DNA of 47,936 nucleotides from the NCBI GenBank assembly GCA_036897095.1, contig JAYMSP010000539.1:1-47936 (forward strand), given 5' to 3'. Shown piece after piece: positions 34,861-47,904 of this stretch (the first letter of the stretch is position 1; every line of letters starts with the position of its first letter). The notes under the pieces were generated by a model that was given only the letters and a program-made list of their open reading frames with translations, had not been told where the DNA came from and made no database searches. The stretch comes from Plantago elongata. Its lineage: Eukaryota > Streptophyta > Magnoliopsida > Lamiales > Plantaginaceae. Made by a program: the position numbers and the translations under genes.

Positions 34861-35496
34861 TACGCACATTTAAACAAGCTAGGTAGAATTAAATTTTAAA
34901 GAAAATGGGTTCAGAACTGGACAAACACACAGTAACACCCAGAAAACACGGGTTTACTAGCAGCTGATTATGTATCATGTGCTTAAACATTAAACCTGCA
35001 GTACGTTAGTACTAGCTAAGTGTCAAATTATTATATAAGTCAAATCCTTTTACGGGCTTTGTGTCAACAATTGACAAACAACTAAACGTCCATTGCACTA
35101 TATTTCATGTCGGATTTATATTTATTTTTTATTCAATTTTATTCCTAATTTTGGACTCTGTGTGACAAAAGAGAATCCTATGGTTACATTACCAAGCTAC
35201 CTCCATGTTCTTACAAATAAAAACTTCATTTCTTTGGGTTTTCATCGAAATTATGTATGCTAACAAATGTATGTTTGATCCATAAAGTGAATTGGGTTAA
35301 AAACATATCGGGTCTCCACCCATACAACCCTACTCATAATGAATATAAAGTTTACATGAAATGACATACGGATCTCATACTTTTTGTGAGCTGAAAGGAC
35401 CGGATAGAGACCTAGCATCAAATAAACTAGCAAATTATAGTTATTCAGGTGCTTGGTATATGATTTCTCAAACTTTATTTTCTTGTACGTAATAGC
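34861..35496. other. Intergenic, no gene seen
   Basis: AT-rich sequence without recognisable coding exons, RNA genes or clear repeats. Confidence 0.5.
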
Positions 35497-35504
35497 TTCA
35501 CGAA

Positions 35505-35940
35505 CAGGGGAGAAGCCACCTTTGGTGGCACCCCGTGCTAGACATAGGGTCAAGGTTGAAAATTTTAGTTCATATATGTCTTATATTTAATTTTTTAACA
35601 ATTAACACGGTCTATTTTTCTACTAGCACATCTATAAAAGTACAATTGGAGTAGTTTTATTCATTATATATGCAGAAAACTACGACTTTTATATATTTTT
35701 GTCTAATTTTAAACAATTTTTTAGTACAAATTAGTTAAAACGCTTAATATGTGAATTATATACATATATAATAATAGTTTTAAAATGTAACTCTGATATT
35801 ATTAGACCAGAAAATGGTGTTGTCTATTAATGTAATATATATTTTACATCAATTAATTTGATGTTTAAAATTAATTATTTTTTAAATTTAAATTAAATAT
35901 ATTGAATATGGGGTGGATAAAAATCCTGACTTCGCTCCTA
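35505..35940. mobile_element. hAT-type MITE with perfect 8-bp target duplication
   Basis: The element is 436 bp. The left end CAGGGGAGAAGCCA and inverted right end TAGGAGCGAAGTCA form imperfect terminal inverted repeats. TTCACGAA is present immediately on both sides (35497-35504 and 35941-35948): an exact 8-bp duplication, diagnostic of hAT transposition. The interior is AT-rich with no transposase frame. Confidence 0.88.
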
Positions 35941-35948
35941 TTCACGAA

Positions 35949-38444
35949 TCATTTTAATGGCATTTTATAAATATATTTATTGTAACTAAACTAGTCATAT
36001 CGCAAGAAACATTTCTTATACCTATGTAGTCTAAAAAGAACTATAACTAAACAATTGTCGGTGTGCATTTGAATTTTCCATACACCATTACAAACGCCAA
36101 TATATGTATCAAATTATTCCAAAGCTATATACAGATTGAAACAATTTATACGAGGTAATTTGAAAATACGGTTTAATAGAATGAATAATTGAGATTTTTG
36201 TCATAAATAGCAAATTCTATACGAATTTTAGGGACTAATTGAAATATAATTTGAATGTTTTTCTATTAATTAAAATTAACTATTTTATGTATAAAAAATT
36301 AATTTAAGAGGGGAGTTAGCCCCTGACCGGTATGTAAAACGAGCCTTAGTCATTTGGACATGCATTTTAGAGTTGGTGAGAGTGTAGTTAATGGTGGAAA
36401 GAAAAAAGGGATTGTTTGAATGCCAATTATTTGAGCATTATTGCAAAATTACGTGGATAGATAGATGGCTTATAGCTAGCACTGACACAATTTGTGACAA
36501 ACATAAAGTATGACGCAAACGATGTTTATTAGACAGCTAGAACATGACTCTTAAAATTAAAAGCTACTTCTAGCTGTATAAGTCAATCAATTTTCAAACA
36601 AAGAACGAGCTAGTGCCCCAGCCCCCAGCCATTTTATACAAACAATTAACATAATTACGCCACCCGTAAGAATCATTTTGTTGCGCGTGTGCACACAAAA
36701 ATAAAATTAAGAAAATGAAGCAATACAATAACCAAAGATTTTACAAACCTCAATAAATTTCGAAACAGATCTTTCTAAATATTTTTGTGTACTCACAACT
36801 TTACCACTAACAACCGACTTATCACCCCGTTTTGTCAAACAAAACAGTAAATACTGCAAGTCTTTAAAACAAGTCAACACTATCTCTAGACGGAACTAGG
36901 TAGGCCGGTGAATGGAGTTAGGAACAGTAGGTAACCATGAGTGCAATTGTGATGGTAAAATGCAAGAATTACAGTGTGGTAAAAAGAGATGGAGTATTTT
37001 GTGTTGTTGAGGTTGCAGTTTGCATGGTCAGTGGTAATAAATGGGGAGCATTAAAATCATTTTGCCATCATCACACTAATGACGACTAGTACCACTCGAC
37101 TCATAAAGCCATCCATTTATTTATTATTGATGACAACTTTCTTGCTTTCTTTCTTTCGTCTGCTAAAATATAATTGGAATCGTAACCGATACCTTTAATG
37201 GCAGCTTGTGTTTTTGGTGCGGATATATATGAAATGCATTTACTTCACTCACTCAACTCTATGACATTTTCATTGATATACAGAGAAAGCATCTATTTAA
37301 TGGGGTGAATGAAATTCAAATCTGTATTATAAAATAGTAATTAATTAATTCTTTTTTGCGACGATTAATAATTAAGAATAACACAAAGATTCCCTTCCCT
37401 GCATTTTATTGAAGAATCCGACATCAATAACAGGTCAGGACTTGGTACTATCAGTTATACTTAACACCGGACATTATTCACCTAAACTTTATTTTTTCAC
37501 AATTTTTTAACAATGCAGCTCCTGCACTAGCTATCACTTGGATTTTATGTATGGCTCATGAATGTACAGACCGATAGAGAATAGTCGAGCCGATCATCCT
37601 AGCTAGTAGCTCAGAACGAGTTATAGCGGCTTGAGTTGAAGGTCAACGGCGTAGCTAAAGCACGTGGTCGAACAAACTTGATCTGAGCGACCTTGTGTGT
37701 GTTGCGACGTCACATCCCCTTGATTTATGTATCTGTAGATCTACCTAGCTCATAATGCTCATCTGTTACTATTCAACTACCTATATTGAGAGGTCTGCTA
37801 CGCAAAACGACACCAATTCACCTCATCAAAGTGTTACTACTAGCCGGAATGACCTTATCAGATTTGTACAACACAATATAACATTCTGGTATCGCTAGCC
37901 AAGTATACATTATGCTTCGGTTTATGAGTCATGGATTTGTTTGGTTAATCCCCTAATCAGAACTGCAAATGTATCTTCCCTAAGCTAGTTTACTTGCAGA
38001 TCACGAAGGAAATAAGGATACCCATAGATCAATGATATTATTCCAAGTTTCCAACACTTTTTGTTTAAGAGCACAAGCTAAGGTCGATCAGAATACATCA
38101 GTACTGATCGATGATAACGGTGAGAACATTAACAGCGAACATTGCTCAATAACACCAGCACGAGGAAAACTAAAAAGCCCAATGACAGGGTTATAAAGTA
38201 CATGATAAAAATCCCCAAAAAGAAAAAAGAAATATACATATGAATAACACATCCTCACATACCGCTACTAAGGTTTCTTGTTGATCTAAGACCTAAAAGG
38301 GTGTTGCCGATAATCATTATGAGTGAACCTAAAAGTCCAACTAATCTCAAGAACAATTAGTAATATACACCGGTTATTCTATTACAAGAAGAGGATCACT
38401 TGATGTAAGGTGTATGCATGTAAATCGAACTTGAATATGTTCAT
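35949..38444. other. Intergenic, and 3'UTR of the PIP5K gene at the right end
   Basis: No gene is seen. From about 38100 the sequence likely includes the 3'UTR of the minus-strand PIP5K gene. Around 37500-37750 a less AT-rich patch has no coding frame. Confidence 0.5.
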
Positions 38445-41400
38445 CTAAGGTTGACGGGGAAAAATTCTTTCAAGAGAGGAGATGAAGCGTTTTGAGTAAA
38501 TCTTAGGTTCAACCACAGAGATTGTGAGGGGATCAAACTTCATGGATTTGAAAGCATGCTCGATTTTCTTTCTCATGCTGTAATCCTGCAGTATGTCAAT
38601 TACGCCAAGATAGAGAACAACATCATACACCTCGAAGAGTTCAACATCGGTTGAGTCGGTCTCAGCCTGTCTCAGTTTGTGGTTTGCTTGTGCGGGCATG
38701 TTGACCCCTAGTTGCACCCTTAACCTGATGGCAACGCAAGCTGGTGAGTGGGCACATTGATTGAAAATGAGAGTGAAAATAATGTTCAACATACATTGAT
38801 TGAATATAAGCCCTGAAAGTTACCTTCCAGTACCAGGAAGAATGAGATCAGCTTCTTTGCCACCAATCGAATATGCTTTCAGTGTACTCCCTCGGATGTG
38901 AGGACCTGGCTCTGTATTGACTGAACGAGGCTCGTGGGTTACTAAGAGCAAACCCGTTGGTGGAATCAAGAGCTCCCCTGACCGGGAAATGCCTCCTGGA
39001 AAAAAGCCGAATGTTTCTTACTCAATAATATCATGAAGAGGACACTGAAGTGGAACGCTCAATCTAGTTGACCACAGAATAGTAAAAAGATTTGTGCGGA
39101 AATTGATAAGTTGCATGAAGCGTAAGACTATTTTGATTAATAAACACAGAACAATTAGCTAGAAGTAACATCAATCAATAGGGAGGAAGCCACACATAGA
39201 CAATGAGTACTATCTGGAACATCATTCATAGCATTCCCATAAAGCAACACAAGATGAAGTTTGTAGATGCACAGAAAAGGAGGGAGGGGAAGTGGCAAAG
39301 AAAAAACAAAACGAGAAAAGAATTGATCTCTCTGTGTTCCATCATGATATTTGTAAATTGTAACACAAAGCTCTGGAACACTTAATTTCTGACAATTAAC
39401 TCATCCCAAAATGCACTATTACTAACATTTGCATGGTGTATGTGAAGGTAACCATGATGTTATTGTCGGTACAAGAAATAGGCATCTATATAGAATATTA
39501 AAACCAAATGTGACCATAAGGAATCAGATGAGCCAATCACTTTCTTTAATGAAATTATGCATACCATCAGCAGCTGTATTGGTATTCTCAGGCCTTGGCC
39601 GTGAATCAGAAGGTTCTAAATATGATGTTAGATGCTCCGGAGCTCTGAAATGCAATCCCAAGAGAAGGCTGTAATCTATGATTCCTTGAGATTCTAAGAA
39701 TGTGCTGTCAATAGATAGTTGTCTGCAGGAAAATCAATTGCAAACACATCATAAGTTAACAACAGAATGTCAATAAACTGATCTCATGCTTAAACATAAT
39801 ACTTGGGATCAACATAGTAATTGGAGACTCATAAATAAATCAATGCATGGTAGTCTATGAGCTCTTTTTCCAAGAAGAAATATATATTTTCTATTTGGTC
39901 AACAGGGAGGAATAATCCAATCTTTACCAATTGAAATCAATCATGATCATCTACACATGGTACTATGAATCACTTCAGCAATAAAATCTTTAACATCCGA
40001 GAGGACCAAGACACAGTTACTATTTCTCTCAGGTCCGTCAGTGTGATCAAAATGTAATAACATCGATGTCAAACTTTTTAAGTGAGCTGAGCCAAAGTAT
40101 TCTTGTTTTCATCACTGCTGATGGATGAGCATGAGTATGAATTAGCTAGACAGTAATTACCTAAAGAGTGACTCGTGCAGCGATCTGTCCATATGAAAGT
40201 CATAGGTCAAATCTAAATCTTTCAAGGTAGTGCTGTCGTCAATCTTATCTTTATCTGTGAATCTCCCTTGAGTTGAGCCCTTCAAATCGTAACGACGATG
40301 TATGCGTAACTCTGTGCAGAACATATTTCCCATGACTATGAAACGAATCTGCAGAGAATATTACCTTAATCACACAGTGCAAAAAACTGAATTGCATATG
40401 ACAAACTGAAGCAATTGCAATTAGGTACTTGCATAAGGAGATCAAAAACAACCTTTGTCCTGTTCTTCAGTCTTATCCTATGGGCCCCAAAGAACTTAGT
40501 AATAAGAGTATTGTCATGCACTTTCACATGATTGTAGTAGTGAGGCAGCATCTTCAATAACACCTACAGAGTATTGATATCAGATCTGATCAATAAATTC
40601 TGCAGACGGGGTGTATCGGGTGATAACTTAGCACTTCAAAACAAAACTTGATCACCGTGCAGAGTGTAACATACTTTTACCACAATGCAGAACATTTGAT
40701 CAGATTAAGAAAGAAAGAACACAAGCTCAATTTATGAAACATTATAAAATCGCATGTAGTTCATTTAGTTCTTTACTAACCTTCAACTCAGATTTTTTCA
40801 AAGTCTTAATTACAAATTTATCGTCATGAGATAGGTAGAAAAGGCTTCCACTTTTTCCCGGAGAACAAAGCTCTCTCAGCCCATCATCACCACAAATGGA
40901 CATCATATAGTCTGCAGCGTTCAACTTGAATAAATCCCTCAGATTCCTGGAAAAAGGATACCATTAATATGCAAGATTCAAAATTTACACCTTGAGAATA
41001 TAAATAATATTATGCCAGATGTACAGTTTCCATAAACAACAAAAAAAAATCTCTGTGCTGAATTAAATGGAAAAAAAGGAGGTCATGTAGGCTTAAAGCC
41101 TCTGTGATGCAATCAGTCTTATCCAAGCTGTGCCCATTTCTTTTCTTTCTTTTTTTACGCGGGGTGCATAAAATGTATTAGAGGAGGACTATAAATTTGT
41201 TGAAAGCATACACATCACACTTAATGAAAGCCATAGATACCTGAAAACCATGGGGCAGTAATCTTTCCAATAGAAGTCGACTGACTTGTGACAAGGAGTC
41301 AATCTGGAACCTTTCTGGGGGAAATACATTCTTATTCTAGCTTGTTCTCCAAAATCAGATGATCTGACTTCACGCATTGGAACTGGCGTGATCTTCCCAA

Positions 41401-42675
41401 CAGTATACCTGTCAACTTCACATAAACACTTGAATAAGGTGGTACACAGCCGGTGTATTTAATTCATTCACTGAGAGGAATGGAAAGACTGGACACAGAA
41501 GAGACTTTATTTCACATACTCCTACCTGATACCGAGTTGCAAGCTAAGCATGAGATAATAGCTTCTTGGACCTTCAAACATGTCTGCAAATGTACTTCTT
41601 TTAACTTCATTTGCAAATTTCAGTCGCTGTCTACTCTTGGGAGGCAATCTAGATATATTTCTAGCCTTCTCATGAACAAGAACTCCCTGCATGTATTCCC
41701 TCTCATAAGCCACAGTACTACTATCTGAAGACTCAGCTTGACTATCTAACGATTTTTGACAAGGTATCTCCGTCGTTAAATCGGTGCTGCCAGAGCCTTC
41801 ATTTGCTAACATGGTTTTACGCGAGAGAGCTCCAGCACCCCAACGGAAGCTTGCTGAGATCTTCTTTGATAAGCCACGTTCCACACTTGGCACCGCAGTT
41901 GCGTCTGTAATCAGTGATGAATTACGAGATAGCATCCTTTTCTTCTTGCCTTCTTGTCCTTCAAGGCCATATTTTTTAAGATGCTTATTTCCAGCAGGAT
42001 AGAATGTTCCAGGTCCATCCTTTAACCCCTTAGTCCACGTTCCAAAATAGTAACTCCCATCACTATGCCTGTAGAAACCTGAACCATGTGTTAACCCATT
42101 TGACCAAAAGCCATCAAAAAGATCGCCATTAATCCATTTCATAACTCCCCTACCACACATAACTCCACCTTTCCAATTTCCAATGTATACATTGCCGCCT
42201 CTCCAAGCATACCTGCCACTACCTTCACGAATTCCTTCTCTCCAACAACCATCATAGACATCTGCATTTGCATACTGCTTTCTTCCAATACCATGCTGGG
42301 AATTCATTTTCCATAAACCTTGATATACTGAGCCATCAGAACCACTAAGAGTTCCGTAACCATGAAGGTAACCCCCGGAAAAATCACCCTCATATGTAGC
42401 CTGTGAAGGCCAGCAGATCTTGCCTTTCCCGGTCATTTTCCCTTCATCCCAGTCACCCTCGTAAACTGTTCCATCAGACCACACATATTTACCCCTTCCA
42501 TGGGGTATCGTTAGCTTGAAATCACCAAGATAGACATCCCCATTTGCAAAAATCTTTTCACATCCCCTGTAAATAACATTAACACGTGGTCAATCATGAA
42601 TTTAGCTTCTTCAACTAAACTTGAAAACCAATCCATACAACTGGTTTGCACTGTGTACCTTCCATCACTTTCCAT
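38445..42675 (-). CDS. Phosphatidylinositol 4-phosphate 5-kinase with MORN repeats
   Basis: It makes phosphatidylinositol 4,5-bisphosphate from PI4P and ATP, mainly at the plasma membrane. Exons 42659-42675, 41526-42566, 41241-41408, 40781-40946, 40453-40563, 40161-40348, 39565-39722, 38824-38995 and 38445-38724 join to 766 residues, typical for plant type I/II PIPKs. The first coding exon is 17 nt. Eight MORN repeats of about 23 residues occupy 15-198 ([20 protein letters not shown] and so on). A Ser-rich linker precedes the PIPK domain (about 340-766), with the ATP-site [19 protein letters not shown] (K456), [14 protein letters not shown] (D522), IDYSLLLG (D580) and an activation loop [20 protein letters not shown] spanning the last intron. 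The C-terminus is [12 protein letters not shown]-terminal [11 protein letters not shown] points to the PIP5K7/8-like subgroup; that subclass is from memory. No motif is lost. Confidence 0.95.
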
Positions 42676-42828
42676 GATCACAATCAACTTCCAATCAAAT
42701 ATCCTGCAGAATATTCAAGAAAACAACACCTCAAACACCACTTTTTATGTGACTTAATCGGTACAATGCTAGCAGTTGTTTCTATTGGCCTCGACCTAGG
42801 TTAACTACGCTTTTACAGTTTCAAATAA

Positions 42829-43240
42829 GCATACGGACTTTCAATGAACAAAGCACTCACACCCAACTTCAGTTCTATCCCGTTGCTCCCATACCTATAC
42901 ATAAAACCATCTCACCCAACAAAATTACTGTGGAATAAGGTTAAGTTACATATATCCCGGGCCAGATGCAGCAAACAAATTCAGGTGTGGGAGAATGATA
43001 ATTTGGTAATTTGGATAGAGACTCATGCTTATATAATGAAATGTAAAATATGTGAACATGAAGAATTTCAAGTCAGCATACAGACTTCCGAAACAAAGAA
43101 CAGATAACTTGAATTCTTCCGTTCCATTGCTCCCATTATCCTTACATCAAACCATACACACCCCACATAATAACTGCATAATAAGCTACATATGTCCTGG
43201 GGCGGAGACAGGATTAATAATTCGTGTGGGACTAAACAAT
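42829..43240. repeat. Diverged tandem duplication in the PIP5K leader intron
   Basis: A segment starting GCATACGGACT (42829) is repeated about 247 bp later (GCATACAGACT, 43076). The copies share CCGTTGCTCCCAT / CCATTGCTCCCAT, ACATAAAACCAT / ACATCAAACCAT and GGTGTGGGA / CGTGTGGGA words in the same order. The second copy adjoins GC-rich inverted words (CTGGGGCGGAGACAGG at 43197 and, inverted, ATGGGGCAGACAGG ending at 43331) that resemble hAT-like ends. Confidence 0.55.
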
Positions 43241-43433
43241 TTAAATCCTTAAATTTCAAAACGTAAAATACAAGAAGCCAAAAATCTACGGGGCGGTCAG
43301 CTTCCCCACCCCCACGTCCGCACGACCGCACCTGTCTGCCCCATTCCATCATTACCTCCCCTACAAACTCAATTACAATTTACAAAGTCCATTTCACTAA
43401 AACCGAAACGATAAAGAAATCAATACTTACCAA

Positions 43434-43490
43434 TTACCATACACATTCTACGCCTTCAAATGGAGCTAAAACAACAGCCTGCACTCTCAT
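43434..43490 (-). other. Upstream ORF in the PIP5K leader
   Basis: A leader exon carries an ATG at 43490 that opens an 18-codon frame (MRVQAVVLAPFEGVECVW) closed by TAA at 43436-43434, three bases before the splice donor. If included in the mRNA it could lower translation of the kinase. It depends on the inferred leader exon. Confidence 0.3.
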
Positions 43491-44050
43491 CCTGGTCAAT
43501 TTCGACACGACCGAACTAATCTCTGTCTACGAAAACAAAAGCCGAAAAGTATAAATCAATTAAGCAAGTCACGCAATCTTATAAGTATAACAATAGCAAT
43601 TAACAGTTTAGTAGAATACATATAATCGGAAAAATGCTTGAATTGAAACAAGCCTTGGAGTAATACCGGAAAAATCACATTAGTTGAAGTAATCATTCAA
43701 ACCGGAAACTCAAAATAGTCAACTGGAAACCGGCTTAAAAGCTCATAAATGAATGGTGATAGGGTGAATAAGTCAATAACTAGGTTGGAATAATTGAAGT
43801 TGATCGTTGATTGTTATCTAACTAAACTCACAAGGAGAAGCGAATTTCTGAAAAGAGCAAAATCGAACACTGACCTGAGGAAAAAACAAATTCGATCTCG
43901 ATGAACATGAACCCTAGTGATGAAAACAAATCGAATTTTGCGAAATTGGAGTTGATTGAAGTGGAAATATGGAATGGAATGAAGTAAATAGGAGAAGAAG
44001 AGCACGCAAAGGAGCAGAGCAAAGTTAAGGAGGAGAAACAATGATACCAA

Positions 44051-46422
44051 ACGAAACGAAACGAAACATATTTACTCATTTATTCCAATTCGGTACACGT
44101 GGCGACATGCAGCCATGGGCCCACATCCAGAAGCCGAGATACGTTTTTACACTCTGTTAACAATATTTTATTATTTTTGGCATTTGGCGCTTGATACCGA
44201 CGACAGACTGCGTATTGGGTAATACCGTCAACAGTATACTAACGTGCTCTTCACTTGTACCACATTCCTATCTTCACGCTCGCTCAATTATTTATATTAC
44301 TGTATTAATTCACCGTAACGCGATCTTTATTTATCCGGTGACGTCTTCTCATACTTTTATAAATATTCGACTTAGTATTATCCCATATGCTATATTTATT
44401 ATTATTATTCTGATTTGTTATATACATTTCTTTCATACTTTTATTGTTGTCATTTGTATCTTAATTTTATTGTTAATTATTCATTCTTAAGCACTCCACA
44501 AAAGAGGGTGGGGATTAGGTGGATGATTAAGAATAAATTTGACTTTGTTCTGTTAAATTGATATTGGTTTTACTTCCAATGTTATTAAATATTTTACTTG
44601 ATCTTTTAGATTGTAGTCACTAGTCAATCAACCAAAGTCAATAGGGTAATAGTGTTTAGCCTTTTGGAACTTGGGACGGATGGATTTGATGATTCTAAAC
44701 TCTAAAGTTAAATTAACCAATACTTCCGTATATATCGGATCAAGTGGTCAAAATTTTGAACCAAGATAATATTTAGTATTGTGTAAAATAATTACTAATT
44801 AATTAACTTACCAATCATTCAAATACATATTATTGTACCACGTTACAAGTTACAAATTTCTATCATTATTTATATTTTGTCCAAGTAATATGACTGTATA
44901 AATAACGAATATAGTAGTATAATTTTTCGAATAGTGACAGTGAATAGTAAATGTAAATAGTTGCAAGAATAATCATGCACAGTGATATGTATAGTATTAA
45001 ATTTCTTTCATGTGTGATTAGTACATATTCTAAACAGTGTTTTCATTTATTTATTTATTTACTTACTTTTACGTTGGAAAGGAAAAATTAAGGGCTGATT
45101 GGAATGGCAATGGTGATTTGGATGAGATTTTGGTGAAATTGTGTTTGGAATGAAATTTAAATGGGGTATTTAAAATGTATTTTAGGCCAAATCACTATTT
45201 ATCGAGCCAAATAGAGCGATTTAAATGCTATGACAATCAACCCCTTAATTAAATTAAAGTGTGATAATAGTGACTTGCGAAAGCTAATTGAAATAGGGTG
45301 TAACATCATGTATAAATGTAAAGTTGCATAAACATATGCATTGAAAATAAGTTTAGGACTTGTTTGTTATATTGTTGGAGCGGTCATTTACCCATTCAAA
45401 ATGAATATTTTGTTAACAAAAATTCAATTTTAATTGAAAAAGGCAAGTAAAATTCTATTCCAATCAATTCCTCGATTAGTAGCTAGAAGTTCAGTTCACA
45501 CGTCCATTAAAAGCTAGTTTAATTTAATTAATAATAGATACCATTAATTGATATAAATAGCGCATTCGGCATCACATTTCAGCTAATATAGATTTGCATA
45601 TCTTGTTAACCAATTTTAAAGTTGTTATTCTTATTCTCCTAGAGTAGACTTTAGTTAAAACCTTCCTTTATACATACCATCTTGTAGATTAAGCTATCAT
45701 CACTCATCACTCATCACAATAATTGATGAACAGGTTTAAGAATGTTGTAATTAAATAGGTGATCATTCATTATGTACATTTTGGGTGTTACCTTGTGATT
45801 ATGACGTTCTCGAATGCACGGCGCTCCTCCATTATGCTCTTTGCTCGGCAACCAAAATTAATTGATACTCCTTTCGTTCCCATTTTCGAGATTTTTAAAC
45901 ATTACACTTAATATTTAATATTATATTAAAAGTAAAATTAATGATAAAAAATCGAGAGCAACAAAAAAATTTCTACAATTATAAAGTTAGATTGAACAAG
46001 AATCAACGTCAAATTTAAAACATCAAATGATCAATATAGTCGTCAAGTTGAAGTAGCCTTATAAGGTCCTATTACTATCACCAAAATGAACCCTATTTGT
46101 AAAGTGAGAATGTGAGATGGTGAAGTAATTAGATTATATGATACCGACATTTATGGGAAGCATATCAAGAACCACAAAATCCATCAGAATAAAGATTGTA
46201 CGAGCTAGCTGGTAGACAAATTTAAGTGGCGGAAGAGACATGTACGGTTTCCTTCACAGGAATTGACACTGCATTCATTATTGATCATCAACGGAATAGT
46301 CTTTTTCTAAAGATATTTTGCTTCCTATCGAAACATTTATAAGAATTTTGCCCACAGATTTCAATCTAACTATTATATTCCCCTTTCCCAAACAAAGTTT
46401 ACGTTATTTGAAATCATCACCA
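44051..46422. other. Intergenic, no gene seen
   Basis: AT-rich. A single Stowaway-like end (TACTCCTTTCGTTCCCATTT, near 45865) lacks a partner. Nothing else is recognised. Confidence 0.5.
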
Positions 46423-46930
46423 AATTTAACAAGTTCGACAAACTCAGCTTTAAGCAAGTAATTTCTATTCAAAATTTTAATTTTCTAAATAGTAGTATGG
46501 AAAAAGTCACATCAGATTATACAAACAACGAAGATAGAAGGGCGCTAGTTGCATTTTCTTTGAATTTTTGTAAAATATCACGTCAAGTGACAATTGCAAT
46601 ACATGATATCATTTTCCATGTTACCTGACTTGTACATTCTACATTGAATGTTCAGTTTCAAATTTATCAATTTACACAAGTTCGACAAACTCAACTTTAA
46701 ACGAGTAATTCCTATTAAAAAATTTGATTTTTCTAAATAGTACTGGTATGGAAAAGGTCACATCAATTACGTAATTGTACAAACAACGAGGATAGAAACT
46801 AGTCGCATTTGCTTTGAATTTTGAAAAAGAAAAATCACGTGAAGTGACAATTGCCACACACAGTATCAATTTTCGATGTTACCTAACTTGTACATTCTAG
46901 ATTGAATGTTCAGTTTCAAATCTGTCAATT
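46423..46930. repeat. Two-copy tandem duplication, about 246 bp unit
   Basis: Copy 1 (about 46423-46668) and copy 2 (about 46669-46930) share in order AAGTTCGACAAACTCA, TTTCTAAATAGTA, TATGGAAAA, GTCACATCA, ACAAACAACGA, AAGTGACAATTGC and TTGTACATTCTA/TTGAATGTTCAGTTTCAAAT. They differ by many substitutions and small indels, so the duplication is old. No coding frame spans it. Confidence 0.9.
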
Positions 46931-47407
46931 ACATTTTATAGCTGCTCGACCACTAATCGAGTTCCGATACATGTGCATGGAAGTGGTTATTCATGACATG
47001 TAAATGGGAATCGCATATTCACATGCATGAGTCGCGGATTTAAAATTGTACATGATACCTCGAAGATTTTAACTTTGAAATCACTCAAAATGTCGTGTAT
47101 CATACAAGAATGTACTATTTATCATCTTCGATCATAACCGACGTTGGACGGATATGATATGTATCTATCTAATGTGACTTTAAAACACTTTTATTGCTTT
47201 TCCTCTAAACGTGGATCTCTGTTTGAAGATGTTACCGAATGTGATGCCTACCACCTTGAATTTAGTTCGAAAAGAAAGGTTTTTGTTTGATTTGATATGC
47301 CCTGTTTCTATCTCAATTGTTGAATAAAACCTTCATGTGTTCAAATCCTGCCCTTATGCGAGGTTGTTTTTCTAGACAGTTATTGATTTGAGACCAAATA
47401 TTATTCG
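46931..47407. other. Intergenic, no gene seen
   Basis: AT-rich, with no coding or RNA feature recognised. Confidence 0.5.
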
Positions 47408-47740
47408 TTGTCTCATTCCATTGATCCATGGAATTGGTTCGGACATGTGAGTAGGGCCGATGTGCAGCAACACCTTGATAATGCAGATTTTGAACTATTT
47501 GCTATCATTTGCTGGCGATTACGGTGTAACATGATCAATAATATTCTACATGGTGCACAACGTGATAATATTCAAGTATCGACCAACTTTGCTAGAGAGT
47601 ATATGTACAACATCAAAGTATACTGATCCTACGTCTACGATTTGGACATTCTCGTCTCACTTGAGTGGAAATTCGACCTGTACAACATCAGGAGGGATCA
47701 AGGGGGATATAAGCGCACTGATAAACTATGTGGACTGATA
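47408..47740 (+). pseudogene. Decayed LINE-like fragment (C-terminal/RNase H linker region)
   Basis: An open stretch without an initiating ATG reads WFGHVSRADVQQHLDNADF, then ELFAIICWRLRCNMINNILH. The W-x(2)-R/W..N..HG spacing resembles the segment between the reverse transcriptase and RNase H domains of plant LINEs (usually CW..W..RN...HG). It stops at 47624-47626, and related-looking text continues in another frame (LSGNSTCTTSGGIKGD), suggesting frameshift decay. No reverse transcriptase core is present in the window. Confidence 0.4.
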
Positions 47741-47840
47741 AACAATATTTAAATAATTCTAATCTAATTAGAGTTAATTAGCATAATTCTAGTCATGTAA
47801 AAGTTAAGATAGAATTCATATTTTCATTAGAATAGTGTAG

Positions 47841-47904
47841 TTTATATATATATACATATATATAGATACACATATATACATACACACACACACACACACA
47901 CACC

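Larger units (their letters stand above)
42676..44050 (-). promoter_or_regulatory. 5' leader (spliced) and promoter of the PIP5K gene
   Basis: The ATG exon begins at an acceptor ending at 42704 (TTCTGCAG). An upstream leader exon ends at a GTAAGT donor at 43430, giving a 727-base leader intron (42704-43430). A further donor (CCTCAG then GTCAGT, near 43874) suggests a second leader intron. The first leader exon likely lies at about 43876-44040, just below a (CGAAA)n tract at 44050-44068. All of this is inferred from splice signals. Confidence 0.45.

Noticed and set aside
41784-42002. Frame antisense to the PIP5K linker
   Set aside because: It is a shadow of exon 2 of the kinase.
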